Source of the DNA: Sphingorhabdus sp. Alg239-R122
Lineage (GTDB): Bacteria; Pseudomonadota; Alphaproteobacteria; Sphingomonadales; Sphingomonadaceae
DNA length: 64,000 nucleotides
Direction: 5' to 3'
NCBI RefSeq assembly: GCF_900537065.1
Contig: NZ_UNRC01000007.1
Span: 62,001 to 126,000, forward strand
The notes under the pieces were generated by a model. The model saw only the letters and a program-made list of their open reading frames with translations, had not been told where the DNA came from and ran no database searches. Shown here piece after piece: positions 38,036-47,677 of this stretch. The position numbers and the translations under genes are program-made. Position 1 is the stretch's first letter. Every line of letters starts with the position of its first letter.

Positions 38036-39172
38036 ATGCCATTATTTCTAGATGACGATCAGAGCATGCTGCAGGACAGCGCACACGAGTTTATGAGAGC
38101 TGAAGGACCGGTCAGCCATTTCCGCGAGTTTCGCGATAAGAACTGTAAGGACGGTTTTAGTCATGGCTTGTGGAAGCAGTTTGCCGAAATGGGCTTTACC
38201 GGCATTCTTGTGGCCGAAGAGGATGGCGGGTTGGGTCTGGGTCATGTTGAGACAGGCGTGGTGCTGGAACAGATCGGCCGCAACTTGACGCCTTCGCCAT
38301 TCCTGACCACGGCTGTCGCGGGCGTAGCTGCGCTGAACTATGCGGGTAGCGAGCTGAAGAGCCAGTATTTACCGGGTATATTAAGCGGCGACACGGTGCT
38401 GGGGCTTGCCATTGACGAGAAGGCCAAACACCGGCCTGACCAGATAGCGATGGCGGCAGAGCGCAGTGGCAATGGCTTCAAACTTAATGGACAGAAACAG
38501 TTTGTCATCCATGGTGCATCTGCGGACATGCTGATCGTCGCGGCGCGCACATCTGGCAGCGTCGGTGATGCAGATGGCCTGACACTGTTCGCTGTACCAA
38601 AAGATGCTGCCAATATGGACGTGGACCCGGTACGACTGGTTGACAGTGCGGTGGCCGCGCACGTCAAATTTGACGGCGTTGAAGTCAATGCTGATAGCGT
38701 GATCGGCGAAGTCGATCAGGGCAGCGAAGTGCTGGACGCACTGCTAACCGCAGGGCGTATTGGTTCGGCGTCCGAAATGGTGGGTGTCGGCGGCGGCGCA
38801 ATGGATATCACCGTCGATTATCTGAAAGAACGCAAGCAATTTGGCAGCCCTATTGGTTCTTTCCAGGCGCTCCAGCACCGTGCAGCGCATCTGTACAGTG
38901 AAATGGAAATTGCGCGGGCTTCTGTTTTGAAAGCACAGCAGCTGCTGGATGCAAGTGCAGACAATGCCGGGCTATATGTACATGTTGCCAAGGCTAAGGC
39001 AGCCAGCACTGCCAATCTGGCGGTGCGTGAAGGCGTGCAGATGCATGGCGGTGTTGGTATGACCGATGAATATGATATCGGTCTGTATATGAAACGTGAT
39101 CGTGCGCTGAGTGAATTTCTGGGCGATGCCAATTACCACACCAGTAAGGTTGCAGAACTGCACGGCTATTAG
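38036..39172 (+). CDS. acyl-CoA dehydrogenase, subunit without the usual catalytic Glu
   Basis: A 378-residue protein of the same superfamily. The C-terminal region reads MHGGVGMTDEYDIGLYMKRDRALSEFLGDANYH; where classical enzymes have IYEGT this has FLGD, so the catalytic Glu is not in place. RKQFGSPIGSFQALQH (FAD binding) is intact. It likely forms a heteromer with the gene upstream. A CTTCGAC-type repeat follows. Confidence 0.88.
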   Translation: MPLFLDDDQSMLQDSAHEFMRAEGPVSHFREFRDKNCKDGFSHGLWKQFAEMGFTGILVAEEDGGLGLGHVETGVVLEQIGRNLTPSPFLTTAVAGVAALNYAGSELKSQYLPGILSGDTVLGLAIDEKAKHRPDQIAMAAERSGNGFKLNGQKQFVIHGASADMLIVAARTSGSVGDADGLTLFAVPKDAANMDVDPVRLVDSAVAAHVKFDGVEVNADSVIGEVDQGSEVLDALLTAGRIGSASEMVGVGGGAMDITVDYLKERKQFGSPIGSFQALQHRAAHLYSEMEIARASVLKAQQLLDASADNAGLYVHVAKAKAASTANLAVREGVQMHGGVGMTDEYDIGLYMKRDRALSEFLGDANYHTSKVAELHGY

Positions 39173-39227
39173 AGGTATTAGGTAACATCCGCTTACCCCG
39201 AACTTCTTGAAGGGTTTGTGGCAAAAA

Positions 39228-39251
39228 GGCTTCGACAGGTTCAGCCTGAAC
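39228..39251. repeat. CTTCGAC-type intergenic repeat
   Basis: CTTCGACAGGTTCAGCCTGAACGG, containing the perfect short palindrome GTTCAG-C-CTGAAC. This type of motif recurs between genes in sphingomonads; a related pair lies at 51853-51940. Confidence 0.6.
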
Positions 39252-39275
39252 GGAGTGAATAAGAAGGAATGAAAT

Positions 39276-40076
39276 ATGGATGTCCAAAGACTCTTTTCTC
39301 TCGACGGGCGCGTGGCGCTTGTTACTGGCGGTTCACGCGGTATCGGCAAGATGATTGCCGAAGGCTATATCAAGTCGGGAGCCAAGGTATATATCACGGC
39401 GCGTAAAGCCGATGTGTGTGACGCGACCGCAGAGGAACTGGGCGAAAACTGTGTTTCCATTCCCGGTGATATCAGCAGTATCGAAGGTTGCGAAATGCTG
39501 GCCGCGGAGCTTGCAAAACGCGAGGATAAGCTCGATATCCTGCTTAATAATGCGGGGGCAGCCTGGGGCGCGGAATTTAGTGACTTTCCTGAAATCGGGT
39601 GGGACAAGGTCATGGACCTGAACGTTAAATCACCGTTTTTCCTGACTCAGAAACTGCACAGTCTGCTCAAAAATGCAGCGAGCGGCGAGCGGCCCGCAAA
39701 GGTTATCAATGTGGCTTCGATTGATGGCATGAAAATCAATCCCTGGGAAACCTATAGCTATCAGGCATCAAAAGCGGCGCTGATCCACCTGACACGCCGG
39801 ATGGCGGTACGCCTGCTACAGGACAATATTATCGTCAGCGGAATTGCGCCCGGCGCATTCCAGTCGGAAATGAACAAAGCCGCACGCGATTATGCCGATG
39901 TGGTGGCCAAGGCAATCCCTGCCAAACGCATCGGGACGCCTGAAGATATGGCTGCAGTCGGCATTTATCTGGCCAGCCGGGCAGGGGACTATGTTGTGGG
40001 AACAACCATTCCTGTCGATGGCGGCGTTGTAAACGCGTTCGCACCGATGGGCGGAACAGACGCCGAGGGGCATTAG
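39276..40076 (+). CDS. short-chain dehydrogenase/reductase (266 residues)
   Basis: A classical SDR with TGGSRGIG (about 17-24), LNNAGAAWG, catalytic Ser in NVASIDG and the YQASK dyad; TARKAD suggests NADP. AAGAAGGAATG gives a good ribosome site. It is the third gene of the divergent catabolic operon after the two acyl-CoA dehydrogenases. Confidence 0.92.
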   Translation: MDVQRLFSLDGRVALVTGGSRGIGKMIAEGYIKSGAKVYITARKADVCDATAEELGENCVSIPGDISSIEGCEMLAAELAKREDKLDILLNNAGAAWGAEFSDFPEIGWDKVMDLNVKSPFFLTQKLHSLLKNAASGERPAKVINVASIDGMKINPWETYSYQASKAALIHLTRRMAVRLLQDNIIVSGIAPGAFQSEMNKAARDYADVVAKAIPAKRIGTPEDMAAVGIYLASRAGDYVVGTTIPVDGGVVNAFAPMGGTDAEGH

Positions 40077-40085
40077 GCGGTTATT

Positions 40086-40105
40086 CCTCTCCCATATGGG
40101 AGAGG
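40086..40105. terminator. palindrome between convergent SDR and gmk
   Basis: CCTCTCCCATATGGGAGAGG is a perfect 20-base palindrome between two convergent genes. It shares the CCCTCTCC/GGAGAGGG theme with the long palindromes at 46020 and 60418. No long T run follows, so termination is inferred from position. Confidence 0.5.
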
Positions 40106-40113
40106 GCTATCTT

Positions 40114-40773
40114 TCAAGTCATCAGGTCGCGGACAAAGTCGACAAGCCCCGTCTGGCGCGAACGGCGGACGCGTTCGGCGTGCAATATCTCCCGCACCCG
40201 GTTGAAACAGCGATCGACATCATCGTTGATAACAACATAGTCATATCCATCCCAGTGGCTGATTTCCGCCTTTGACCGGGCCATTCGCGCTTCGATCACT
40301 TCTTCGCTGTCAGTCGCACGCTTCCTGAGCCGCGCGTCAAGCTCTTCCATAGAGGGCGGTAAGATAAAGACACGCACCACATCGGTTTCATTGCGCTGAT
40401 AAAGCTGCTGTGTGCCCTGCCAGTCAATATCGAACAGATAGTCTTCGCCTTCTTTCAGGCCCGCGCGCACCTGCGCCTTGGGTGTGCCATAATAATTGTC
40501 GAAAACGACAGCCCATTCCATAAAGGCATCATCTTCTATCATCTGTCTGAATGTAGCTTCATCGGTGAAATGATAATGTTTGCCATCCACTTCACCGCGA
40601 CGCGGCGCACGTGTAGTATAAGATACGGACAGCTTCATTTCAGGGTCTGATTTCAGCAACATCTGCGCAATGGTCGATTTGCCCGCGCCAGATGGAGAGG
40701 AGAGCACAAACAACAGTCCGCGCCGTTTAAGCTTGTTCGGGTTGGTCAGTGAAACATTATGCGGTGTGTCCAT
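40114..40773 (-). CDS. gmk: guanylate kinase
   Basis: A 219-residue enzyme converting GMP to GDP. The P-loop is SSPSGAGKSTIAQ, followed by SVSYTTRAPRRGEVDGKHYHF (GMP binding) and the DIDWQGTQQL strand. The ATG at 40773 is chosen over an upstream TTG. Length fits the family. Confidence 0.96.
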   Translation of the reverse strand: MDTPHNVSLTNPNKLKRRGLLFVLSSPSGAGKSTIAQMLLKSDPEMKLSVSYTTRAPRRGEVDGKHYHFTDEATFRQMIEDDAFMEWAVVFDNYYGTPKAQVRAGLKEGEDYLFDIDWQGTQQLYQRNETDVVRVFILPPSMEELDARLRKRATDSEEVIEARMARSKAEISHWDGYDYVVINDDVDRCFNRVREILHAERVRRSRQTGLVDFVRDLMT

Positions 40774-40835
40774 ATCCGCTCTTGCCAACTTAAGCCGCTT
40801 CCCGTCAAGTGGGTGCAGGGAGAAAAACGGTGACG

Positions 40836-41390
40836 ATGGACAAAAAATGGATATGGGCCGCGCTGGCTATATTGGTGACGACATTTTGTGTCCTGCTGGC
40901 CATGGACCGGCCATTGATCAGTGCGAGCGGTTATATCTATTTATGGCATGGCGTGGTGCAGTCGAGCGAGAATAGCCAGCATATCGCCGACTGGTATACG
41001 CCCAGCCACATTGTCCACGGCTTTATCTTCTATGGCCTCGGTTATCTGCTGCTGCGCAAATATCCCAAGGGATTGTGGTTATGTGCGGCGCTGCTGCTCG
41101 AATGCGGGTGGGAAATTGCCGAAAATACACCTGCCGTGATTGACCGTTACCGCTCGGTCACCATGGCCTTTGGTTATAGCGGGGATTCGATCCTGAATTC
41201 CATTTGCGATGCGTTGTGGATGGTGGCGGGTTTTCTCTTTGCCAGCCGTGTGCCTGTACTGCTTACAGCAGGGATTGCAGTTATTTTCGAGCTGTTCACA
41301 CTTTATATGATCCGCGATAACCTGACGCTCAACGTGCTGATGCTGCTCTGGCCGATAGATGCTATCAAGGAATGGCAGGGGGCTATCTAG
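40836..41390 (+). CDS. DUF2585 (UPF0314) membrane protein
   Basis: A 184-residue protein with about five hydrophobic helices; WHGVVQSSENSQHIADWYTPSHIVHGFIFYG and the later ECGWEIAENTPAVIDRYR and GYSGDSILNSICD stretches are highly typical of DUF2585. Conserved His, Glu and Asp residues suggest an enzyme, but no function is known. It overlaps the convergent gene end by 4 bases. Confidence 0.87.
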   Translation: MDKKWIWAALAILVTTFCVLLAMDRPLISASGYIYLWHGVVQSSENSQHIADWYTPSHIVHGFIFYGLGYLLLRKYPKGLWLCAALLLECGWEIAENTPAVIDRYRSVTMAFGYSGDSILNSICDALWMVAGFLFASRVPVLLTAGIAVIFELFTLYMIRDNLTLNVLMLLWPIDAIKEWQGAI

Positions 41391-41749
41391 CCTTCACGGG
41401 GTTTTGATGTATCGTCGGCTATATCAGGGCCTAACTGCTTCGCATCTGCATCTGCTTTTTTCGCGGCCCCGCGATCGTAAAGCGCCTTGGCAATCAGTCC
41501 GCCGCTGACCAGCAATGCGCCGGGTACAGACCGCGTCGCAAGCCGCAATGCAGCAATCCCTATTAGCGATGCGCCAAGGTTATTGTTTGCTCCGTCCTTG
41601 CCTTTCCTGACACCGGTCATTTTGTTGATGGCAGGCACAATAATCGCTGTTTTAGCGATGTTATTTGCGGCGTGAAAGACAGTATCAGCCAGATTGACCT
41701 TCCCTTTCTCATCCGTTTTTACCACTATGCTTTTTTTCGTTTTTACCAT
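41387..41749 (-). CDS. hypothetical protein next to fumC
   Basis: A 120-residue protein with a lysine-rich start, a moderately hydrophobic centre (ASLIGIAALRLATRSVPGALLVSGGLIAKALYD) and a polar end. I do not recognise it. It starts one base after the fumC stop on the same strand, so it is probably co-transcribed. Confidence 0.7.
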   Translation of the reverse strand: MVKTKKSIVVKTDEKGKVNLADTVFHAANNIAKTAIIVPAINKMTGVRKGKDGANNNLGASLIGIAALRLATRSVPGALLVSGGLIAKALYDRGAAKKADADAKQLGPDIADDTSKPREG

Positions 41750-41750
41750 T

Positions 41751-43163
41751 TTATCCTGCCAAACCTGTCATGTCCTTTGGCTTTATATGGGTATCAAAAG
41801 TAGCCTCATCAACCAGATCCAGCGCAATTCCAGCCTGTTTTAGCGTGAGGCCGTTTTCATGTGCATATTTGGCGATTTTGGCGGCATTGTCATAACCGAT
41901 TACCGGAGCCAGTGCGGTAACGAGCATTAATGATCGTTCCACCAGTTCGGTAATGCGGCCCGTGTTCGGTTCCAGACCAACGACGCAGCGTCTGGCGAAA
42001 CTGTCCATGCCGGTCGCCAGCAGGTCAATTGAACGCAGCACATTTGCGCCGATCAGGGGCTTGAATACGTTGAGTTCCAGATGCCCCTGCATGCCGCCCA
42101 CGGTTACCGCCTGGTGATTGCCGATCACCTGCGCCGCCACCATGGTGAGCATTTCGCATTGCGTGGGATTGACCTTGCCAGGCATGATCGAACTGCCCGG
42201 TTCATTGGCAGGCAGGGTGATCTCACCCAAACCGGAACGCGGGCCGGAACCCAGCAGGCGGGTATCATTCGCGATTTTGGTGAGAGCGACCGCGAGGGTA
42301 TTCAGATGCCCCGAAAAATCAACCAGCGCGTCATGGCTCGACAATGCTTCAAACTTATTTGGTGCGGTTTCAAAGTCGAGCCCCGTTGCTGTGCTGATTT
42401 CCTTGGCGATATCTGTTCCAAAGTCTGGCGGTGCATTCAGACCGGTGCCGACAGCGGTGCCACCCTGTGCGAGAAGGTGCACTTCTGTGAGATTGACCGT
42501 CAGGCGCACATCGCTTTGTGCAAGCATCTGAACGTAAGCGGAAAATTCCTGTCCGAGAGTCAACGGAGTCGCATCCTGCAGGTGCGTCCGCCCGATTTTG
42601 ACGATATCCTTCCATTCTTCCGCTTTGCCGTCCAGCTCGGCAAGCAGTCTGTCAAGTGCGGGCCTGAGCTGCCGTTCGGCTGCGAGTGCCACTGCCACAT
42701 GTATTGCGGTTGGAAAGCTATCATTACTGCTTTGCCCCTTGTTGACATGATCATTGGGGTGTACCGGCGATTTGCCGCCGCGCTGGCCAGTCAGTGCTTC
42801 ATTGGCGATGCCTGCTATCACCTCGTTCATATTCATGTTGGACTGAGTACCACTGCCTGTCTGCCAGATGGTAAGCGGGAATTGGCCATCATGCTGCCCT
42901 GCAATGATTGCGTCTGCCGCGTCGATAATGGCATCCGCAATGTTCGCGTTCAGCTCGCCTGATTTCCTGTGCACCAGCGCCGCCGCGCGCTTTACATGCG
43001 CCAGACCATGGATAATCCCGATGGGCATGCGTTCATGCGCGGCAAAGGGGAAATTGGCGATGCTGCGCTGTGTCTGTGCGCCCCAATAGGCTGTCTCCGG
43101 AACTTCTATCGGCCCAATGCTGTCAGTTTCGGTTCTGGTCTTTTCCGAATGTGTTTCAGTCAT
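41751..43163 (-). CDS. fumC: class II fumarate hydratase
   Basis: A 470-residue iron-independent fumarase of the TCA cycle. [31 protein letters not shown] (catalytic His) and the family signature [13 protein letters not shown] are all present. The ATG at 43163 is preferred; the frame is open two codons further to a TTG. Confidence 0.97.
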   Translation of the reverse strand: MTETHSEKTRTETDSIGPIEVPETAYWGAQTQRSIANFPFAAHERMPIGIIHGLAHVKRAAALVHRKSGELNANIADAIIDAADAIIAGQHDGQFPLTIWQTGSGTQSNMNMNEVIAGIANEALTGQRGGKSPVHPNDHVNKGQSSNDSFPTAIHVAVALAAERQLRPALDRLLAELDGKAEEWKDIVKIGRTHLQDATPLTLGQEFSAYVQMLAQSDVRLTVNLTEVHLLAQGGTAVGTGLNAPPDFGTDIAKEISTATGLDFETAPNKFEALSSHDALVDFSGHLNTLAVALTKIANDTRLLGSGPRSGLGEITLPANEPGSSIMPGKVNPTQCEMLTMVAAQVIGNHQAVTVGGMQGHLELNVFKPLIGANVLRSIDLLATGMDSFARRCVVGLEPNTGRITELVERSLMLVTALAPVIGYDNAAKIAKYAHENGLTLKQAGIALDLVDEATFDTHIKPKDMTGLAG

Positions 43164-43373
43164 ACCCAAAGCCTATCCCAATTGTTAAAGACCTGAAAGG
43201 TCCCTCCTTACTGTATATCCCGGCATTACGGTAAGATCACATAAAACTGCACATAATGATACGCTAATACAGCGGAGCATAAGTAGGAAAACAGTTTACG
43301 CAGGCGATCTAATGCAAAGGGCCATTGCGGGCCGCTCATTTGGGGACAACGTGTATGTGAGTTGGCGGAGGGG

Positions 43374-43865
43374 CTATTTCTTCTGCCCGAAATCGACTGT
43401 CACGACATTGGAGCCGTCTTCGCCATCAACGCCGTCGCTGGCGGGTTCGGGATGGTCGTTTTCTGCATCTTCGTGTGGTGCGGGTTCGCCGGGGTCCCCT
43501 TCCACCTGAAACTGCAATCCGAAATCCACGGATGGATCGACAAATGCTGTAATCGCCGCATAGGGAACGTGCAGGTTGGCGGGTATCTGGTTAAAACTAA
43601 GGCCGATGGAGAAGCTGTCGTCGCCCACAGTCAGGTCCCAGAACTTGTTTTGTATGACAATCGTCATTTCATCGGGGAAACGTTCGCGCAGGTGATCGGG
43701 AATATCCACGCCCGACGCGGTGGTTTTGAAGGTGATGTAGAAATGATGCTCACCGGGCAGCCCGCCACGCTCAATCTCACGAAGCACGCGGCCAACAACT
43801 GCGCGCAGGGCCTCTTGCACGATTTCATCATAGGGAATCAGGCTATCGGGCATGTCTTCGCTCAT
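43374..43865 (-). CDS. sspB: SspB-type ClpXP adaptor protein
   Basis: A 163-residue protein starting MSEDMPDSLIPYDEIVQEALRAVVGRVLREIERGG, with HHFYITFKT and the FWDLTVGDDSFSIGLSFNQIPANLHVPYAAI strand region, the alphaproteobacterial SspB signature. The acidic linker leads to the C-terminal VVTVDFGQKK, which fits the ClpX-binding tail. SspB delivers ssrA-tagged proteins to ClpXP. It is divergent from hisB. Confidence 0.92.
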   Translation of the reverse strand: MSEDMPDSLIPYDEIVQEALRAVVGRVLREIERGGLPGEHHFYITFKTTASGVDIPDHLRERFPDEMTIVIQNKFWDLTVGDDSFSIGLSFNQIPANLHVPYAAITAFVDPSVDFGLQFQVEGDPGEPAPHEDAENDHPEPASDGVDGEDGSNVVTVDFGQKK

Positions 43866-43979
43866 ATGTGCATTGGTGGCTCTTAACGCCGCGCGGGTCA
43901 AGTGGCTGTTTTGTGCTTTCAAGATATATTATGCCGCAAATTTCTTGCAGGTGCACCGAATGGCTTTATAGAAAACGGC

Positions 43980-44573
43980 ATGCGTACAGCCACACTCACC
44001 CGCACGACCCACGAAACCGATATTCATGTCGAAGTGAATCTTGATGGCGCGGGGCAATATGATGTTGCGACCGGCATCGGTTTTCTTGACCATATGATTG
44101 AGCAGTTTTCACGTCATTCGTTGATCGACCTCACAGTTCGTATTGATGGCGACCTGCATGTTGACCAGCATCACACCACAGAAGACAGCGCGCTTGCGAT
44201 TGGACAGGCGATTAGTGAAGCACTAGGCGACAAGGCGGGTATTGTCCGGTATGGCAGTGCCTATTCTCCGATGGATGAAGCGCTGGCGCGGGTTACTGTT
44301 GATATCAGCGGGCGGCCCTATCTGGTGTGGAAAGCGGGCTTTTCACAGCCGCGGCTGGGTGAAATGGATACCGAGTTGTTTGAACACTGGTTCCATTCGA
44401 TATCGCAGGCGGCGGGGCTAACATTGCACTGCGAGCTGCTTTATGGACAGAATAACCACCATATTATCGAGGGTATCTACAAAGGTTTCGCCCGGGCGAT
44501 GCGGCAGGCGGTGGAAATTGATTCGCGTAAGGCGGGGGCAATTCCTTCAACAAAAGGCACATTAAGTGACTGA
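43980..44573 (+). CDS. hisB: imidazoleglycerol-phosphate dehydratase
   Basis: A 197-residue monofunctional HisB (no phosphatase domain). Metal-binding motifs [21 protein letters not shown] and the second-repeat HHIIEG are intact. It starts the histidine run hisB-hisH-hisA-hisF-hisE, and overlaps hisH by 8 bases. Confidence 0.97.
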   Translation: MRTATLTRTTHETDIHVEVNLDGAGQYDVATGIGFLDHMIEQFSRHSLIDLTVRIDGDLHVDQHHTTEDSALAIGQAISEALGDKAGIVRYGSAYSPMDEALARVTVDISGRPYLVWKAGFSQPRLGEMDTELFEHWFHSISQAAGLTLHCELLYGQNNHHIIEGIYKGFARAMRQAVEIDSRKAGAIPSTKGTLSD

Positions 44574-45186
44574 TAAGATTGCGCTAATAGATTATGGCGC
44601 AGGCAATCTCCATTCGGTGCATAATGCCCTGAAAGCAGCCGGTGCGACCGGTGTTTCGATAACCAGTGATCCGGATGCCATAGCGGGTGTGGACCGTATT
44701 GTTCTGCCCGGTGTGGGTGCGTTCGGGGCGTGCTGTGATGCATTGATGGCAATAGATGGCATGGTGGACGCGCTGGAGCAGCGTGTGCGGCATGGCGGTG
44801 TACCTTTTCTGGGCATTTGTGTCGGTATGCAGCTGCTTGCGGATATCGGTGTCGAACATGGCACGCATCATGGGCTGGGCTGGATCGGCGGCACAGTCGA
44901 GGCAATTGAGACAGTGTCGCCTGACATTAAAATCCCGCATATGGGCTGGAACGATGTACAGGTGCGCGGCGATGCGCCCCTGCTTGAAAATGGCGAAGCC
45001 TATTATCTGCACGGCTATCATTTTGATGTGACCGATAAAGCCGATATTGCGGCAACGACACGGCACGGCGAGACCCTTGTCGCGGCCGTGGCGCGGAATA
45101 ACATACTCGGCGTGCAGTTCCATCCTGAAAAAAGCCAGCGCTATGGCCTGGAATTTCTCGCACGTTTTCTGGAGTGGCGCCCTTGA
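44566..45186 (+). CDS. hisH: imidazole glycerol phosphate synthase, glutaminase subunit
   Basis: A 206-residue class I glutamine amidotransferase: [18 protein letters not shown], nucleophile Cys in [11 protein letters not shown] and the His-Glu pair in VQFHPEKSQ. It supplies ammonia to HisF. It begins with GTG at 44566, inside the end of hisB. Confidence 0.97.
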   Translation: MTDKIALIDYGAGNLHSVHNALKAAGATGVSITSDPDAIAGVDRIVLPGVGAFGACCDALMAIDGMVDALEQRVRHGGVPFLGICVGMQLLADIGVEHGTHHGLGWIGGTVEAIETVSPDIKIPHMGWNDVQVRGDAPLLENGEAYYLHGYHFDVTDKADIAATTRHGETLVAAVARNNILGVQFHPEKSQRYGLEFLARFLEWRP

Positions 45187-45199
45187 TAAGGAATTTGGC

Positions 45200-45925
45200 A
45201 TGATTGTTTTCCCCGCAATTGACCTGAAAGATGGGCAGGTGGTGCGCCTGGCCGAGGGTGATATGGACCGCGCGACCGTCTATGGTGATGACCCGGCGGC
45301 ACAGGCGGTGCTGTTTGCCGATGCGGGCGCTGCACACCTGCATGTCGTGGACCTGGATGGCGCTTTTGCGGGCAAGGCCGTGAACCGGCAGGCAGTCGAA
45401 GCGATTGTGGAGCGGTTTCCCGGCTATGTGCAGCTTGGTGGCGGTATTCGCAACGCTGAAGCGGTTGAGGGCTGGTTCAATCTGGGCGTGGCGCGCATTG
45501 TTATCGGCACGGCGGCGCTGAAAGACCCGGCATTTGTGAAAGACATGGCACGCGAATTTCCGGGCGGAATTGTGGTGGCGGTCGATGCGCGTGACGGGTT
45601 TGTTGCAACCGAAGGCTGGGCTGATGTGTCGGAGGTGCGGGTGGAGGACATGGCCCGCCGGTTTGAGGATGCGGGCGTCGCGGCATTGCTGTTCACTGAC
45701 GTGGGCCGTGATGGTTTGCTCAAAGGCTGTAATATCGATGCGACGGTAGAATTGGCACGCGGCAGCTCTATCCCCGTGATCGCGAGCGGCGGGGTTAAGG
45801 GGTTGGACGATATCCATATGCTTTCCATGCATAAGGATGAAGGCATTGAAGGCGTGATAACGGGCCGTGCGATCTATGACGGGCGACTGGACCTGGCAAC
45901 GGCGATTGCGATGGCGGACAGGTGA
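45200..45925 (+). CDS. hisA: ProFAR isomerase
   Basis: A 241-residue TIM-barrel isomerase for the fourth step of histidine synthesis. FPAIDLKDGQVVRL with the catalytic Asp, GGGIR and the second catalytic Asp in FTDVGRDGLLKG are visible. It starts 13 bases after hisH. A long palindromic element separates it from hisF. Confidence 0.97.
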   Translation: MIVFPAIDLKDGQVVRLAEGDMDRATVYGDDPAAQAVLFADAGAAHLHVVDLDGAFAGKAVNRQAVEAIVERFPGYVQLGGGIRNAEAVEGWFNLGVARIVIGTAALKDPAFVKDMAREFPGGIVVAVDARDGFVATEGWADVSEVRVEDMARRFEDAGVAALLFTDVGRDGLLKGCNIDATVELARGSSIPVIASGGVKGLDDIHMLSMHKDEGIEGVITGRAIYDGRLDLATAIAMADR

Positions 45926-45927
45926 TG

Positions 45928-46127
45928 TTTTTTAGTTCATTCTCGCTAGCAAGTCGGCACCGGCCAGATTGCTTTTTTCCTCGCGGCTATTTTTCGCTGT
46001 GCGAAAAGCCTGCGGGAACGCGGTACCAGCCCTCTCCCCCGCCCAACCTCCCGATATATTATACCTTGTCGGGAGGTTGGGCGGGGGAGAGGGCTGGTAC
46101 CGCATGCGAGCGAGAACGAGCCAAAAA
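45928..46127. repeat. nested palindromic element between hisA and hisF
   Basis: The core is a perfect 35-bp inverted repeat, 46020-46054 against 46069-46103, with a 14-base loop. In front lies a small hairpin (TTTTCGC-TGT-GCGAAAA) at 45992-46008, and the 45991-46103 unit recurs at 60388-60507. Around it are outer imperfect arms (45928-45949 against about 46108-46127) containing TCTCGCT, related to the hairpin at 53128. The right arm runs up to the hisF start codon. Confidence 0.9.
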
Positions 46128-46889
46128 ATGACTCTCCGCATTCGTGTCATTCCCTGTCTGGACGTTGCAAATGGCCGCGTGGTCAAGGGTGTCAATTTCG
46201 TCGACCTGAAAGATGCAGGTGACCCCGTGGAGCAGGCACAGGCCTATGATGCGGCGGGTGCGGACGAGCTGTGCTTCCTGGATATCACCGCCAGTCATGA
46301 AGCACGCGGGACAATACTCGATGTCGTGAAACGCACGGCCGAAGTCTGTTTTATGCCGCTCACCGTGGGTGGCGGCGTCTCTTCTGTTGAACATGCCCGC
46401 GCATTGCTTCTGGCAGGCGCGGATAAGGTTGCGATCAACAGCGCGGCGGTGGCTCGGCCCGAACTGGTGGGCGAGATTGCCCGAAAGTTCGGGGCACAAT
46501 GCGTGGTGGCGTCAATTGATGCACGCAGCGACGGGCAGGGCGGCTGGGAGATATTCACCCATGGTGGCCGCACATCCACCGGTATTGATGCAGTGGAACA
46601 TGCATTGCGGTTGGCAGAGCTGGGTGCGGGTGAGTTATTGGTGACATCAATGGACCGTGACGGCACACGCGACGGCTATGACCTTGACCTGATCCGCACC
46701 ATTGTGGGCAAGGTATCCGTGCCGGTGGTCGCCAGCGGCGGCGTCGGCAATTTACAGCATTTGGTGGATGGCGTGAAACAAGGCCATGCCAGCGCGGTGC
46801 TGGCCGCATCGATATTCCACTTTGGTGAGCATAGTATTTCCGATGCCCATAAGGCATTGCGTAATGCGGGACTGCCGGTGCGTCGGTAA
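46128..46889 (+). CDS. hisF: imidazole glycerol phosphate synthase, cyclase subunit
   Basis: A 253-residue TIM barrel with [19 protein letters not shown] (first catalytic Asp), VGGGVSS and the second catalytic Asp in [13 protein letters not shown]. It joins ammonia from HisH to PRFAR. The ATG lies directly downstream of the palindromic element and no normal ribosome site is visible, only GAGCGAGAACGAG. Confidence 0.97.
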   Translation: MTLRIRVIPCLDVANGRVVKGVNFVDLKDAGDPVEQAQAYDAAGADELCFLDITASHEARGTILDVVKRTAEVCFMPLTVGGGVSSVEHARALLLAGADKVAINSAAVARPELVGEIARKFGAQCVVASIDARSDGQGGWEIFTHGGRTSTGIDAVEHALRLAELGAGELLVTSMDRDGTRDGYDLDLIRTIVGKVSVPVVASGGVGNLQHLVDGVKQGHASAVLAASIFHFGEHSISDAHKALRNAGLPVRR

Positions 46890-46950
46890 TCTGCTGGCGC
46901 GGCAGCTTTGCCCTTGACCAATACTGCTGTGACAGCGCAAACAGATAGAT

Positions 46951-47268
46951 ATGAAAGACATTATCGAACATCTGGAAACTATCATCTTTGACCGGCGGCA
47001 GGCGGATCCTGGCAAGAGCTATGTTGCGAAACTGACGCATCAGGGGCGCGGCAAAATGGCGCAGAAACTGGGTGAGGAAGCGACCGAAGCAGTGATTGCG
47101 GCTGTGACCGATGAGCATGAGGAAATGATTGGCGAGTCCGCTGATCTGGTATTCCACCTGCTCGTGACGCTCGCCGATATGGGGCTCAGCTGGAATGATG
47201 TGCTGACCGAACTGGCGCGGCGCGAAGGCATTTCGGGAATTGATGAAAAAGCGGCACGGACGCATTAA
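46951..47268 (+). CDS. hisE: phosphoribosyl-ATP pyrophosphatase
   Basis: A 105-residue helical MazG-like enzyme for the second histidine step. SYVAKLTHQGRGKMAQKLGEEATEAVIAA with the metal-binding EExxE-type helix and ESADLVFHLLVTLAD are typical. It lies 61 bases after hisF. Confidence 0.96.
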   Translation: MKDIIEHLETIIFDRRQADPGKSYVAKLTHQGRGKMAQKLGEEATEAVIAAVTDEHEEMIGESADLVFHLLVTLADMGLSWNDVLTELARREGISGIDEKAARTH

Positions 47269-47282
47269 GCCGGGAGATTTGA

Positions 47283-47663
47283 ATGATGAGCGTTGATCCC
47301 AAAGCACCTTATGACAATCAGAATATTTTCGCCAAAATCCTGCGCGGTGAAATTCCGTGCAACAAGATGCATGAGGATGATCATGTGCTGGCATTCGAAG
47401 ATATCAACCCGCAAGCCCCGAATCATGTGCTGGTGATACCCAAGGGCGCCTATGTCAGCTGGGACGATTTCAGCGCGAAAGCCGATGATGCCGAGATAGC
47501 CGGGTTTATACGCGGTGTTGGCCATGTCGCGCGGATTCTGGGGCTGGTGGAGCCGGGTTACCGCCTGCTTGCCAATGTGGGCCATCACGGTCACCAGGAA
47601 GTGCCGCATTTGCACGTCCACCTGTTTGGCGGCCAGCCATTGGGACCAATGTTGGCACGGTAA
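47283..47663 (+). CDS. HIT family protein (HinT-like)
   Basis: A 126-residue nucleotide hydrolase/transferase with NIFAKILRGEIPCNKMHEDDHVLAFEDINPQAPNHVLVIPK and the histidine triad in HLHVHLFGG. HinT-type enzymes cleave adenosine phosphoramidates. It lies 14 bases after hisE and is often found there in alphaproteobacteria. Confidence 0.93.
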   Translation: MMSVDPKAPYDNQNIFAKILRGEIPCNKMHEDDHVLAFEDINPQAPNHVLVIPKGAYVSWDDFSAKADDAEIAGFIRGVGHVARILGLVEPGYRLLANVGHHGHQEVPHLHVHLFGGQPLGPMLAR

Positions 47664-47677
47664 GGGAGAGCAAATAT

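Noticed and set aside
40086-40105. Third copy of the long CCCTCTCCC palindrome
   Set aside because: It is only a 20-base palindrome sharing the CCTCTCCC theme; the CCCGCCCAACCTCCC core and the preceding mini-hairpin are absent.
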